A DNA stretch of 63,396 nucleotides, taken from contig NW_004440180.1 in NCBI RefSeq assembly GCF_000330505.1, positions 274,805 through 338,200 of the forward strand. The letters run 5' to 3'. Source of the stretch: Entamoeba invadens IP1. Taxonomy: Eukaryota; Evosea; Mastigamoebida; Endamoebidae. Below the pieces are notes generated by a model. The model saw only the letters and a program-made list of their open reading frames with translations, was not told the origin of the DNA and searched no databases. This document shows, in pieces, positions 44,633 through 56,316 of this stretch (positions within the stretch are counted from its first letter, which is position 1; each line of letters begins with the position of its first letter). Both the position numbers and the translations under genes were made by a program.

Positions 44633-45509
44633 CTTACAGTTTTAAAATTTTTAGATAGGATTTATTGCATGATTCGGCAAGAATTGCTTTTTTGCATTGA
44701 AATATTTTTTTGGCAAAATACATTTATAATTATCATCATAGTTGGTTTCTTTTTAGAACATTAGTAAAAACAAATAGTTAAACAATAATAAAAATTTGGT
44801 AAATGTTATAGTATAAACAAAGTTTATTTAATTAGATTTGTTTATTATAACTACATAATTAAATTAACTTTACTATAACAAACAAAATAGAACAATAATT
44901 ATCTTTCGTATTAATGATTATAATAATTTTTGAAGTATTTAATAGTACATTTTTTACAATTGTTGTATAACATTTTAATAACATTTATTTGTTTTTTAAT
45001 AAACAAAATAAAATAATAAATATATAGTATTTGTATCATATTTCAATAGTAAAAACTAGATAAAAAAAAGCAGATATAGGATGAAATATATTTTTGCCTT
45101 TTATTCAAAACAATAAATTAATAACACAACTAAAACTATAATAAAAATGTAGTTAAAATATGAACAAATCCAAAAATGTATTATCTTCCAAAAAATGATT
45201 GGTAACAAATACCTAGTTTTACGGGATTAATAACATTTTTATAACAAAAATACAAACATAAAAATAACAACAAAACAAAAAACAAAAGTTACAATTTGCC
45301 AATTAAAAACCATAGCACAAATTGTCAAAAGATTTGTTATTTTAACATGACTAAAAACAATAATACAATTGTTACCAGAAATTGTCAACAACCAAACATT
45401 ATATAACACATCATAACATTATCAAAATATAATATCAAACAAATCGATAAGACATAATCAATACCTGATTAAATGGTGAGACTTTCTGACTTGAATTTTC
45501 ATAATTAAT
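44633..45509. other. Intergenic, 880 bp
   Basis: Very AT-rich, no feature. Confidence 0.4.
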
Positions 45510-45972
45510 TGTCAAGAGATAGTTCTTGTAGTTTTAATAGTCTCTCGCCCTTATTCTGATTCATTGAGTATAATTCGCGCATTGGCACTTCATAGTCCTT
45601 CTACATAATTTCTCTTCGGATTCAAGCACTCAAATAGTGTTTTAACCTTTTTAATTTTCAACAGTTTAACTTAAGCGTTTCCTAACTCTTAATATTATTT
45701 TTTTAATTCGTTTTCGTTTTATGTATTGGTTTATTTATTTTTACTTTTGTTCCAGTGTTAGACTCTTTGATCGTGTTTCAAGATGGGCAATTATTTACTG
45801 ACAACTAACTTGACATTATCTCTTATTATCACCTTTCTTTTTCCATTCTTCTTCCAAACATCAAAGTTGAAAAACCTTTGGTACATCATGTCTAGCGAAA
45901 TTAATTTCTTGTCAATTTCCGATACCATTCCATCCAGGCGCATTTTATGGAAAAAGGAAAACTCGCCCCTTG
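45510..45972 (-). pseudogene. Degraded gene of unknown family
   Basis: On the minus strand 45972-45791 reads without a stop (EFSFFHKMRLDGMVSEIDKK, then MMYQRFFNFDVWKKNGKRK) and ends TAA. About 180 bases later, 45605-45510 reads DYEVPMRELYSMNQNKGERL, then LLKLQELSLDN and a stop. Both have gene-like codon use and are interrupted by a stop-rich stretch. A family is not recognised. A 68-codon frame on the plus strand (45783-45989) is the shadow of this one. Confidence 0.45.
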
Positions 45973-46160
45973 AGAATTCACCCCTGTAATTTCACAAAAA
46001 TTCAACATAAGTTCAACAATAAATTTTAGTATACAATAAATAAAATATCTATATTCACTATTATTTATATTAATAGATTAATATAGTTATTTATTATTAA
46101 TATATACATGTGGTGTTTAAAAGAAATTTATTTTAACCTTACGATACAATTACTGTTTTA

Positions 46161-47182
46161 GGAGAGCTTACTCAATTACTTCATTTGAGTAAGCAGAATT
46201 ATTTATTTTTTAATTTTTTTTCAATTAAAATCTTTCAACATTGTTTCAAATGATTTACATTTTTTTGTGATACAACAACAAAGAAACAAAAAATAATGAG
46301 TTTTACACTCTTATTTTGTGGCATGATAAAGTTTTACAATCATCATCATATAGAGAATAAAAACATTTTAAAGTGTCAATTGAACCTTTCAATAAATTGT
46401 TTGACTATGCTAATCAATTAAATAACTCTTCGAATTCTGCATTGTTTAATTTTTCCAATACATTGAAAATTTATTGTCACTTAATTTGTCAATAAAATTC
46501 ACGTTTTCTTCACTTTCGACAATTTCTTTTACAATTTCACCGTTATCATTAAAATTGTATTTTATTCCATGAATCATCACAACCTCATTTTTATTGAAAA
46601 AGTTCACCAAATTAGTTTTTGTTGGGGTTTTGACTGGAATTTACTAATTAAAAATTGACTTATTCCAGTTGAAACAATAGTGTTTTCATTAACTTTTATT
46701 TTTAAATCACCATTACCATCAAATAAATCAAATAATAATTGTGTATTTGAATTGTAATAAAATTCGAGACCAACGACTTCTTTTTGTTCGTTGTAAGATT
46801 GGGTTATTTGTTTTTAAACTTTGTTTTTTTAACTTCCCACTTTCTTTGTTTTGTTTCAGTGTTAACCAAAGTTGAGTTGCACCCAAGTGTTGGCCTCTTC
46901 GATGTTTGATTGTCAATCATTATGGGTTTGGTTTCTTATGTTTTTTGATTATTTCAGTTAAAACCAAGTCTTGTATATTTTTCTGTTCATCAGACCATAT
47001 TGGTACATTTATGGGAGTCATCATGTTTCTTTTTGAAATTAAAGTAATTGTATGATTATTTGTTAACATAAAAACGGTAAAAGATTCAGCCTGTCAAATG
47101 ACAGCTGAATTCAAAAATACTATATTTAATTAATTGATAAAAATAATTTTTTACTTGGAAACCATCTTTGAGTAAGCTCTCC
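46161..47182 (-). mobile_element. Inverted-repeat element with 3-bp TTA duplication, 1022 bp (Harbinger-like)
   Basis: The left end GGAGAGCTTACTCAA and the right end TTGAGTAAGCTCTCC are exact inverted copies (15 bp). TTA lies directly outside both ends (46158-46160, 47183-47185). A 3-bp TTA/TAA duplication and ends beginning with G are usual for PIF/Harbinger elements. A second inverted copy of the core, TTTGAGTAAG, sits at 46184-46193, making the left end a palindrome. The inside carries a degraded gene on the minus strand. The class is suggested by the termini only. Confidence 0.65.
46430..47025 (-). pseudogene. Degraded gene inside the inverted-repeat element
   Basis: Reading on the minus strand: MMTPINVPIWSDEQKNIQDL from about 47020, a stop, MIDNQTSKRPTLGCNSTL from about 46920, SYNEQKEVVGLEFYYNSNTQ then LFDLFDGNGDLKIKVNENTI from about 46800, a frameshift near 46625, then VNFFNKNEVVMIHGIKYNFN and a stop near 46450. 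At least three breaks. The WSDEQ...L start faintly recalls a Myb/SANT-like helix, and Harbinger elements do carry a Myb-like second gene, but this is speculative. Confidence 0.45.
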
Positions 47183-47185
47183 TTA

Positions 47186-47590
47186 AATAAAACACCAAAT
47201 TTATTTTCTGAACTTAATATGATACACAAAAATTTACCTTGTGACGACTCTTTTGAAATGCAAACAGTAAACAAACCAAATTCGCAAACAATAATTTATA
47301 GGTTTTCTTTTTTTCTTCAATTTTTGGAAATGTTTCAATAAAAACACTAATGGTATCAGCGTTTTCATCAACAAAACACTTTTTTCAAAAAAATGTTTTA
47401 TAAAATAATCACAAGGTTAAACAAACTACAACAAATGATCATTTTATTCGTGTTTAATATTATATAACATTTTTTTATAAAATAATGTGCTTATATTAAA
47501 TGACATTAAACATCAATTATACTTATTGTTAAACATTTATTGATTTGATTGTATTTTAAAATTTAAAACCATTATGAATATTAAAACATC
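47186..47590. other. Intergenic, 400 bp
   Basis: AT-rich; no feature. Confidence 0.35.
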
Positions 47591-48225
47591 GTGATTTTTA
47601 TTGGGGTTGAAATACAAAAACATTTATTTAAACAATGGAATTTTATAAGAATTCATCATCAAAATTTCCTTCTCCTCCACATTATGTTATATTACAATCT
47701 AAAAGAGGCGAAGAAATGTCTCATGTTGATGGTTATAAATTTTCTTCAAAAGATCGCGCTACCGGGTCTTTTTGTTGTAGAATATGTGGGAAAATAATTT
47801 GGTGTCATCGATATTAATATGGTCTATTAAACAATTTTAAATTTCGTGGTAAAAAAAGAACAAGACATGAAAATTTTGATTATTTTGATGATTACTACAT
47901 GTGTCTGCTTAGATATTCTTCAAAAAGCAATTACTCGACATATAAAACGACTTCAAAAATAGTCGCTAAAATTATTTTTGTAGTTTAACCAAACGATTTT
48001 CAACTGGAGAAAGGTTTGTGAAATTAAATAAACAAATTGCTCTGAATCCAACATCAACTGATCAAATTATTTTTACAGATGAAGAAAAAAAAATTAATAT
48101 TATATAGTGATAAAAAATGGTTATAATTGGGAAAAAAAGAATATTTTACTTTTATTTGCCAATCAACAATACTTCTCATTGATGGCACTTTCAAAACGTG
48201 TCCAAGTCTGTTATTTATATCTAAT
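47591..48225 (+). pseudogene. Mutator-like (MULE) transposase relic with FLYWCH-type zinc finger
   Basis: The frame 47635-47817 reads VILQSKRGEEMSHVDGYKFS followed by FCCRICGKIIWCHRY, which fits the FLYWCH zinc finger (KG-x-E..., DGY-x-F, Trp/Cys, Cys, CHR). Stop-filled sequence follows, then FANQQYFS and LIDGTFKTCPSLLFI near 48160-48215. IDGTFKTxP is the signature of the first catalytic Asp in MULE transposases. FLYWCH plus MULE is a known arrangement. Several frameshifts separate the parts, and a 100-N gap lies 124 bases downstream. Confidence 0.7.
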
Positions 48226-48348
48226 AAACTAATATAAATAATATTACATATCGTTTAAAAATTAACTTTTATTAATATTTTTAATATTAATATTGATATT
48301 GATGTTTATCACAATAAATTGAACAATTTAAGAACAAAAAAAAATAAT

Positions 48349-48448
48349 NNNNNNNNNNNNNNNNNNNNNNNNNNNNNNNNNNNNNNNNNNNNNNNNNNNN
48401 NNNNNNNNNNNNNNNNNNNNNNNNNNNNNNNNNNNNNNNNNNNNNNNN
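48349..48448. other. Assembly gap (100 N)
   Basis: A run of exactly 100 N, of unknown true length, downstream of the first MULE relic. Confidence 0.98.
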
Positions 48449-50760
48449 TTTTATAAATATCGATTATTTTTTCCAAGTAAAAAACAGAAAAACAATCTTC
48501 AAAAACCATTTTTTTACTTAAATAATTTTTAAGCATTAAAAAAAATCCAAATAAAATTTGAAATAACAGAATTTTTGTTTGAAAAAAACACACGAATAAT
48601 ACCAAAAGTGCATTTTAGTACAAAAGCAAATAAACTTGGTGTCAATCTTTTTCATTATCAAACATTTTATCAATTAATGAAATATTCACAAAACAAGCAT
48701 TAGTTTAAAGATTAGTATGCTTAACAGTGTTGTCACAATAACAATAAAAAAATAAAAAAGGATTTGAAAACTTATCTTTGTTGGGTTTTATAAAGTCGAC
48801 ATTCTCTTTGAGCATTTCAGTGAGAACAACATTTTTAAAATATCCAATAACAAAACAACATTGTTATTTTGTATTATTGTTTTTTTCTGGTGTTGTTCTT
48901 TGACTTGTGTCTGTCAAAATTATCAAAAATTACTGTAATTTATTTTGGCGTTTTTAAACACTTTATTTCATTTTTTATTCGGAAAAGATAACCACAGTTT
49001 GTTTTTAATTAAAAATATTTTTTAACAATTGTAATATTCAGTTGAAACTTGACACAAACATCCTTATCCAATTTACTTAAACGTTCATTTTTGTGCTTTT
49101 ATGTCAACAATGCTGTGTATATGTTGTGAAATGTCGAGTTAAGGTCAAATCAAATAACAGGATCATGTTTTTAGAAAAAATTTGGCTAATATTGCGAAAT
49201 TTTCCCGAAATTGTACTAAAATAATTAAATGGTATTGGTATTTTTTTCAAAATAAAGTCGGTACTTTCGATTTTTTGTTTTTTATTTTTAAAAAAAACTA
49301 AATTAAAAAATGGGACTTAAAGAAGTTCTAAAAATATGACGGTACAGACTTTTTAAAAACAGTTTACAACATATTTTTAATTAAATTTTTGACATTTTCC
49401 ATATAATTGTTTATGTCAGTCAACAAACATATGTTCTCAAATGGTTTTTGTTTTATTTTTTTATTCTTTTGGTCCAAATATCTAAATTATTATTATTTTT
49501 ATAGTTATAATTTGTTTTTCAAGACACTTTTGGTCTTATCATTTAAAGAAATGTATAAAGTGAAGTTTTGAGCAAATCATTTAAAACCTTCCTAAACAGC
49601 ATATTTATAATATACGTGATTTTTTCTTCAAATTGAGATATACACAATCTCTTGTAATATAAATCGTTTATTTATTGTAAAAAATATAATACCATTTTTT
49701 TAAAAAATTATTCTTATTAAATTGATTTTTAATTCTATGCTCAAACTTAAAATGTTTCTATTTTTACACATGTTTACAAATAGTTTTTTTCCTTTTTAAT
49801 TATAACACAAAACACTTTTCAACAATTTTTAATGTAATATCCATTTTGAAATTATTTATGACATTAAAAGCACAATAAAAAAAGTAAGTTCGTCGATTGT
49901 AACACTATTGTGTTCAAATTGATATCTGACCTTCCATTTTTGACTTGCAGTTCTATATAATTAACGCGCATTTATGTAGCCTAGTTTAAAAAAGAATAAA
50001 AATTAAATAGAATAAAATGTATCGTCTGACAGAGATAAAGGAAATGTAAAACACCTACAAGAGGTGTTTATGTAGAACATTTTTATATGTCGAGTGTAAC
50101 GGAAAGGTGTGCGTAAACGATATAAAACTATGAATATTGAGTTATATGATAATTAACTCGGTTCTTTTAGAATTTAAAAAGTAAAAAAATGAATTTATTT
50201 TAGAATTTTAGTTGTTTTGTAATAATGTCTAATTGTTGTATTACTAAAATCGTTGCAAAAAATATCTTCAGAAATGCGAACTGTTTTTTGGCTATTTCTC
50301 ATATTTTAAATTGCAAAACTTTAAGTTTTTAACTTAAAAATTTTTATGAAAGAAAATATTGGAACACAGATGTGTTAACATTTTAAAATTTTATTTTTTA
50401 ATTATTATTAAAATATAATATATATAATTTATTATCATAAATTATTTTAAAAAACAATATATTATAAATAAAGATATTAAAAAACAATGAAATTGCTAAT
50501 AATAAAAGCGAAATAAATACTTAGAAAGAAACAATTTACACTTTATAAATCGAAAATAACAAAATTACAAAATCTAAATCCATTGTTGATTCCATATTAT
50601 AAAATACAAAATGTAAAAGGGCTGCTCTTAACAAAGCAATAAGCGTTGTAAGTAAGAAATTTATATTCCCCAACAATCAATTGGGCATAGCTGTACTTTA
50701 GCAATTTAAACGGCACTTCAACTGTTCAAAAAATGCATATTGATTGTTTTAAATTTAACA
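48449..50760. other. Non-coding, 2.3 kb
   Basis: AT-rich. The only structure seen is an 8-bp hairpin, AAACACCT/AGGTGTTT, near 50050-50070. No gene recognised. Confidence 0.4.
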
Positions 50761-50769
50761 CGACATTAT

Positions 50770-51350
50770 AAGTCTGTAAAAAACATAATGAAACTCTAAA
50801 TGCAAGCAATAATATGGTTCTGGAATTGAATGCCAAAAATGACAAGTTCTTTTGTTTTGCCACGAAAAGAAAATAAAAAATTGCTGAGGCCAATGAAGAA
50901 CTCGAAATAGTCTAAAAAATAGCGAAAAAATCCACGATAAAATATTAAAAAAATCAAGAAAATTAAGAAAATTCGAAGAATTTGGTGAATGATAAAACTC
51001 GCTTTTGGTAGAAAAAAAATACAATGATTGTGGCCAACTATTTTTGGCGCTTAACTCACACAAAAATAGCGTTGAAGTCGAGAAGAATTTCGTTGATTAA
51101 TTTGATTAATCAAAGAAGATGTAAAATCAAGTCAAAACACCCAAGGCGAAATCTTATCATTTAAACTTCTAGCCAATGCATCAACTTCATTTTCATTGAA
51201 AAAAGATCATGTTGGATATCGGAACCGATTATCTTTGGTCACAATTTGATGTATTGTAATGGAAAAGCTTACAATACGGATGATGTTGAAATTCCAATGA
51301 AAGCAAATTGTAGTTTGATTTCTGGTATCCGGATTGTTGGCTCGAGACTT
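50770..51350 (+). pseudogene. Probable coding relic, coiled-coil type
   Basis: The plus strand reads NETLNASNNMVLELNAKNDK, then many stops among Lys/Glu/Asn-rich pieces, then IFGHNLMYCNGKAY and NTDDVEIPMKANCSLISGIR near 51240-51330. Composition differs from the AT spacers on either side. The overall shape (coiled-coil then globular end) occurs in Entamoeba multigene families, but I cannot name one. The open frame on the opposite strand (50755-51063) is its shadow. Confidence 0.35.
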
Positions 51351-52099
51351 TTGGCTTGAACCAAAAGTCTTCCAATTGTTATAAATATATATCTTATTTT
51401 TACTTGTTATTTGGGGAAACTGTTTTTAATTATATGCGATCTTTCTGGTTTCAAACAAAGTATATTTAATAAATAAATATTATTTATAAGTAAAATGATT
51501 CAAATTATGAACAAAAATAACAAATTAAAAATAAATTATTTTGGTTTAACTTTTTTGATGCTTTTTCTTGTTTTGTAACCACCAAAATACTTTCTTTTAA
51601 AAAAGATGTATATAAGTCTTTTCTTTTGTAACCTTGGTATCATTTTTATTGTTTTTTCTTTGTATGTTTGTTTTGACTGTTTTAGCATTATTATTTTAAT
51701 GCCTGTTTTTTTATTTTCAACCTCGATAATAGTTTCTGATAATTTTTCTTAAAATATAGAAAATTCATCTTATATAAATTATTAATTGTGTTTAGTTTCG
51801 ACAATAAATGGTGTGTTTTGACAATTCGTTTCAATTAAATTTACAAACGTTTTCAAAAAATCTTTTATGTTTGTCAAATTTGGGTCATTTCAATTAAAAT
51901 AGTCAATTGATTTGAAATAGTGATTTCATAACTTTTTTAAATATCAATTTATCAATAACATTTATTATATTTGTAATAAATTTGAAATTGGGTTTTTCAA
52001 GTTTTTCATATGTAAATTTTACATCTTTTATCTGTTTGTTAATTTTTTGAACAAATTCTTCTTACTCTTCTGAGTTTGCCCTCTTCAACCTTCTCAAGT
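51351..52099. other. Non-coding or strongly decayed, 750 bp
   Basis: Lies downstream of the second MULE relic on its strand and may include its decayed 3' part; no readable motif. Confidence 0.3.
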
Positions 52100-52930
52100 C
52101 TGGCCATTTCATTTTTTGAAATTGCAAATGCGATCAATACACACCCAATGCGTTGGTTTCTTGTTTCCAACAAATTTGATGATACAACTTTGAAAATTTT
52201 CACGAAAAGTTGTTGGTTTTGGTTTTATTTTTATACTGATTCCACATTGTAACAGAATATTTATTATATAACCAAGTTTTTTTTTCATAATAAGTATTGA
52301 TTTTATTAATATCACAATCGTTCATTTTTTCACTTTCCATTTTTACTTTATTAAACACATCAAAAACTTTCTATGTTTCGAAAAAAAGCCAAGATCTTTA
52401 GAGTTTTAAATGTGTCAAAAAATAGAATAGTCAAGTCGCCCTTTCATTCCATTGTTAAACACAAATCTCCGAAGACATTGACCATAATGAAAGAACATCC
52501 TTTTTATGGTTTTAGTTAAAAATTTGATAAAAATTTTAACTAAAATAAAAATAAAAGGATAAAATAACAGTAACTTCGTAATCAATCATGGTATCAATGT
52601 TGTTGCTGAAAATGATATACCATTTTCTTTACCATATTTTATCATGATCGTCAACATATCAATATAAGTTTGTTTGTCTTTGCCTTTCAATAAACAATAA
52701 AATAACCTAAAACATTCGTCATTTTAAGCTTTATATGGACAGTGTATGTTTGATAATAGTTATGAGGTGTTGATTCAAATGTTCCATCCATTGAATAAAA
52801 CTCGATGGCATACTGTTGGTTTTTAAAATTTTTTGTTGCAAAATACTGTACATATGTTGGTACAATCAACCAAATATTCAAAATGGTTGGGGTTGTCTGT
52901 AAGAAGATTATTTGGATTGCTTAGTTTGTT
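52100..52930 (-). pseudogene. Second Mutator-like (MULE) transposase relic
   Basis: Read on the minus strand. The frame 52881-52687 has FYSMDGTFESTPHNYYQTYT, the first catalytic Asp block of MULE transposases. Around 52495-52410 is FFHYGQCLRRFVFNNGMKGR, the FHxxQ-x-x-x-R block that follows the second Asp. Around 52250-52190 is MWNQYKNKTKTNNF, like the TNN motif around the last catalytic region. The three blocks are in the correct order and spacing but in different frames, with stops between. It is in the opposite orientation to the relic at 47591. Confidence 0.75.
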
Positions 52931-52945
52931 TTTCTGAATATTTTC

Positions 52946-53033
52946 ATGCCTGAACTCATTCTTGGAGGGTATTTGACAAAATCAAAAGTAGACATTGCTT
53001 CACTTGGAGTTGATGTTTATGGACTTCAAAATG
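52946..53033 (+). pseudogene. Protein kinase fragment
   Basis: Twenty-nine codons read MPELILGGYLTKSKVDIASL followed by GVDVYGLQN. This matches kinase subdomains VIII-IX (APE-x-x-L-G..., VDIWSLGVxxYEL), with Ala in place of the normally invariant Trp. No other kinase motifs are nearby, so it is a fragment. It abuts the second MULE relic. Confidence 0.5.
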
Positions 53034-54962
53034 TAATTGTTTTTATTTCTTTTAAACTGGTCAACTTGTTAAACAACTTTGTCAATTGTTTGCTGTGTTT
53101 GTTTATCTTTGAAATTTGTAATTTATGAATTTGATAGTACTTCCTTCTGTTACACTATTTGTATTTATACAACATTTGCAACCGTTTCTATGTTGGGAAC
53201 ATTTGTATATATTTTAACTGCAACTGGCATGATAAAAGGGTATATCTCCAATTTCAGGTAATGCACAATTTCTACTGCTCATAATAGTTGTAATGTCATA
53301 CAATTGTGAAATATTTCATTGTGATTGATTATGTTTTGTTCAATTATTTGTTGTATAATTGAAAAAAAATATGTGTTGTTTATTTGTGGTATAAATTCGT
53401 TTGTTAAAATTACTCACATTTGAATTATATTCAAATAAATTATTAACATGTTGGATTTGTGGTATTGTTTGAAATAAATTAGAAGATATTAACAAATAAT
53501 AATAATGTTGAAAAAGTAAACATGGATTTATCATATTGTAATTGTAACCATAGTGTGGATATGCCATATAGCTGTTACTTGGTTGCAAAAACGTTTTATT
53601 TGTTTAATTTTGAAAATTGCGTGTTATATCATAATAAGAGTAAATCGTCAGAGGAGTATTCAGTTGTATTAAAATAAAAATAACAATACTTATTTTAAAC
53701 AACTTTTTATTTTGTGCAAAATTATTCATGTTTATTATAATACCATTGTATGAATATATTTGTAAATTTTTATAAAAGTCTGTTGATTAGTATTTTAAAA
53801 ATGTTGTTATAGCCAAAAATCCAATATTATCAATTGAAAAATCCCGATAATAAAAATAATAATAAAACCATTTAAAAATAAAAAGATTTAAAAGATTTTT
53901 GGCTTGAGCATAATGGGTTGAGCCAATAACACGGTAATCCTGATTTTTAATTAACAATATTTTAAAAAACACAACAAGGAAATTTACTATATCAGTTTTT
54001 ATATTATAATACACCGTATCTAGCATCGCTAATTAAAAACCATAAATTCAGAGTAAATTTATATTATTTATATTATTTGACATTCTCAAAGAAATGCTGG
54101 TTGTTAATTGTTTTCTTTGTATTATAAATCGATCGGTTTCACCTATTAACAACACCACAGCAATGACACTTATTTGGCTAACTATATTAAATGGTCTGCC
54201 GGTTGGTTTATATTACTCTTAGATATGCTAAGGAGGAATTACAAACTCCACATTTCTTGCTTTTTGAATGTTTAATATGGATAAAAAGTTAAAAATTTAA
54301 AAAATAAAACAATAAATATATATTTCAAAAAAGAAAAAAGCTATTTATTATAATTAAAACAACTATATTTATAGTTAGTTTTTTCCATTATTAAAAATCA
54401 GACTTTACAGAATGTCTATTTTACCTTAGACAACACAAATAATAAAAAAATAAGCAACTGTTTTGACAATCCATTTTGATCAACTAACAATTGAGGAGAA
54501 AAACTATACTATTTTGGATGGATAAACAATAAAATCACCGACTTAAATGCCTAAGTCAACATATTCAGAAATAAGGTGACTCTACGAAGATGACAAGGAT
54601 TGTAGAAATGAACAAAAAATATCAAGAAAAATTAAAATAGTTCAAGCCGATATTGATAAACAGAGAAAAATAACACCCAATTAAATTCTCTGTTGATTAT
54701 TATAAGATAATAATTTTGAAATAACAGTATGAACTGAAACTATTGAAAAGAATACTCATATATGTCAACAAAAAAAGTCAAGACTATATGATACTTGAAG
54801 GATACGTCAAAAGAACAAAAATTTGACAAATAATGAGATAAATGCAACATTTTGAAAAAAAATGTGTCTAAAAAACAGATTTGATAACTTTTGAACAAGT
54901 CGCTATGAATTACAAAAAAGTCAACCACGTGCTTGACATAAACTGTTCTTCCTCTTCCATCA
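53034..54962. other. Non-coding and decayed sequence, 1.9 kb
   Basis: AT-rich with short frames. One minus-strand piece at 53960-53870 (DYRVIGSTHYAQAKNLLN) looks like old coding sequence. No feature can be named. Confidence 0.3.
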
Positions 54963-55905
54963 TGTGAGATGCCAATTATCAAGCACCTGCTGGTGCGCCT
55001 TTTCGACTTCATTAAACAGAACAAAGCTGTATGTGTTCTTTATGACTGTCTCTATCAGTTGTCCATTTTTGTCGTGTCCAACGTTATCCGGTGGCGCTTC
55101 AATCTGACTTGAGACGCTGTGCAACTCAGTGTATTCACACATGTCAATTCTGACGTTGTTTTTCTCGTTGTCAAAAAGCTTATCTGCAAATGTTTTTGCA
55201 AGCTCCATCTTGTCAACACCACTTGACCCAAGGAACATAAATGACTTGGTTGTTATTTGTCAGATGAAAGACAACTTCTGCTTCTCAAAATATTACCAAC
55301 AACTCTCTTGTACAGCTCGTCCCCAAGTTTCAGGAGTCTTGTCTTTTTGTTCTATGTCATTCTGTTTGTTGAAATGCCTGCCCGTTTGATCTTCATTTTC
55401 TAATAATTGTAGGCCATTAGTAACAACATTGATGTCTCTTTTGTTTGGTTTTTTAATTCTGCGTAACCTCGAGATCTCTTGTTGTCTTGTTCAGCTCTCT
55501 CTGCAATCTTAACTGTCAGTTATGTGTCTTTTTTTCCAAGTTTTTGATTTCCTCTGGTTGCGAGTTTTTCTGTGTTAAGAGTGTTGCTGACGCCGTCAAT
55601 TAATTGCATTGTTGCGCGAGCGTAGTAGTAGTCGTATCTCTTTGACAGTGACGCAGCTGCAACAAAAGCATTTCCGCGACTGTCAGTCCATAGGGGGCTT
55701 GTTCCTAATACATTGGCGTACAAGACAGTGTGGCTTTATGAACAGAATAAGTTTGATCTTCGACTCTTTCACTTTTAAAAAACAGCATTAAGTCGCTTTT
55801 CAAACATTCCTTTGAACTGCCATCAGCAATCAGTGCACCCATATCAAGTGCAATGACTCTGCAAGTTCGAAGAAACAATATTTTACTTCTGGCTGCCTTA
55901 AACAT
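54963..55905 (-). pseudogene. Hsp101/ClpB chaperone relic
   Basis: Reading the minus strand in order: RVIALDMGALIADGSSKE (about 55875-55800) matches the first ATPase domain after Walker B. AFVAAASLSKRYDYYYARAT plus QLIDGVSN (about 55660-55590) matches the LSxRY...DKAIDLIDEA block. LLKLGDELYKRVVGN (about 55345-55300) matches the linker. FLGSSGVDKMELAKTFADKL, NNVRIDMCEYTELHSVSSQI, APPDNVGHDKNGQL and FVLFNEVEKAHQQVLDN (55238-54975) match the second ATPase domain. The second Walker A is broken (GVDKME for GVGKTE). Frames change at least twice, and the N-terminal part and C-terminus are absent. ClpB disaggregase would rescue aggregated protein; this copy cannot. Confidence 0.85.
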
Positions 55906-56316
55906 TCACAATGATTGTTTTATAAAAACCAAGTTCAACAATCGATGGTAAAAAAAGACTCTTTTTATTCAACAATATAACAAATTTGTTGTGGTTTTGT
56001 TTGAATTTTTTTATTTATTTATTGAATAGTGTTATTCTAATTAAATATTCAAAATAAAGAATAACAATTTTTATGATATTTTTTCTTTCAAAACAACATA
56101 CAATTATTTGGGGTGATGTTTTGTAAATGATTTTTAAACATTTAAATAATGTATTATATTAAATTTATAAATTTATTGTTTAAGAATAGTATATTTTGAA
56201 ATATTTCCTTAATATCTTAAAATAGTGAATTATACATTAATCTATAATTTATTAAAAATGTTTACAAAAAAACAAATTTTTCAATATTTAAAGACCGAAT
56301 AACTGAGAATAACAAA
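55906..56316. other. Intergenic with promoter of the BspA-like gene
   Basis: AT-rich. TATTTAAAG at 56284-56292 and GAATAACT at 56297-56304 lie within 35 bases of the ATG at 56317 and fit TATA plus a GAAC-like element. Confidence 0.5.

Noticed and set aside
45783..45989. Plus-strand 68-codon frame beginning MGNYLLTTN, which looks like a myristoylated membrane protein
   Set aside because: It is the opposite-strand shadow of a better coding relic on the minus strand.
50755..51063. Minus-strand 102-codon aromatic-rich frame
   Set aside because: Its Phe/Leu richness comes from reading a Lys/Glu/Asn-rich plus-strand relic backwards.
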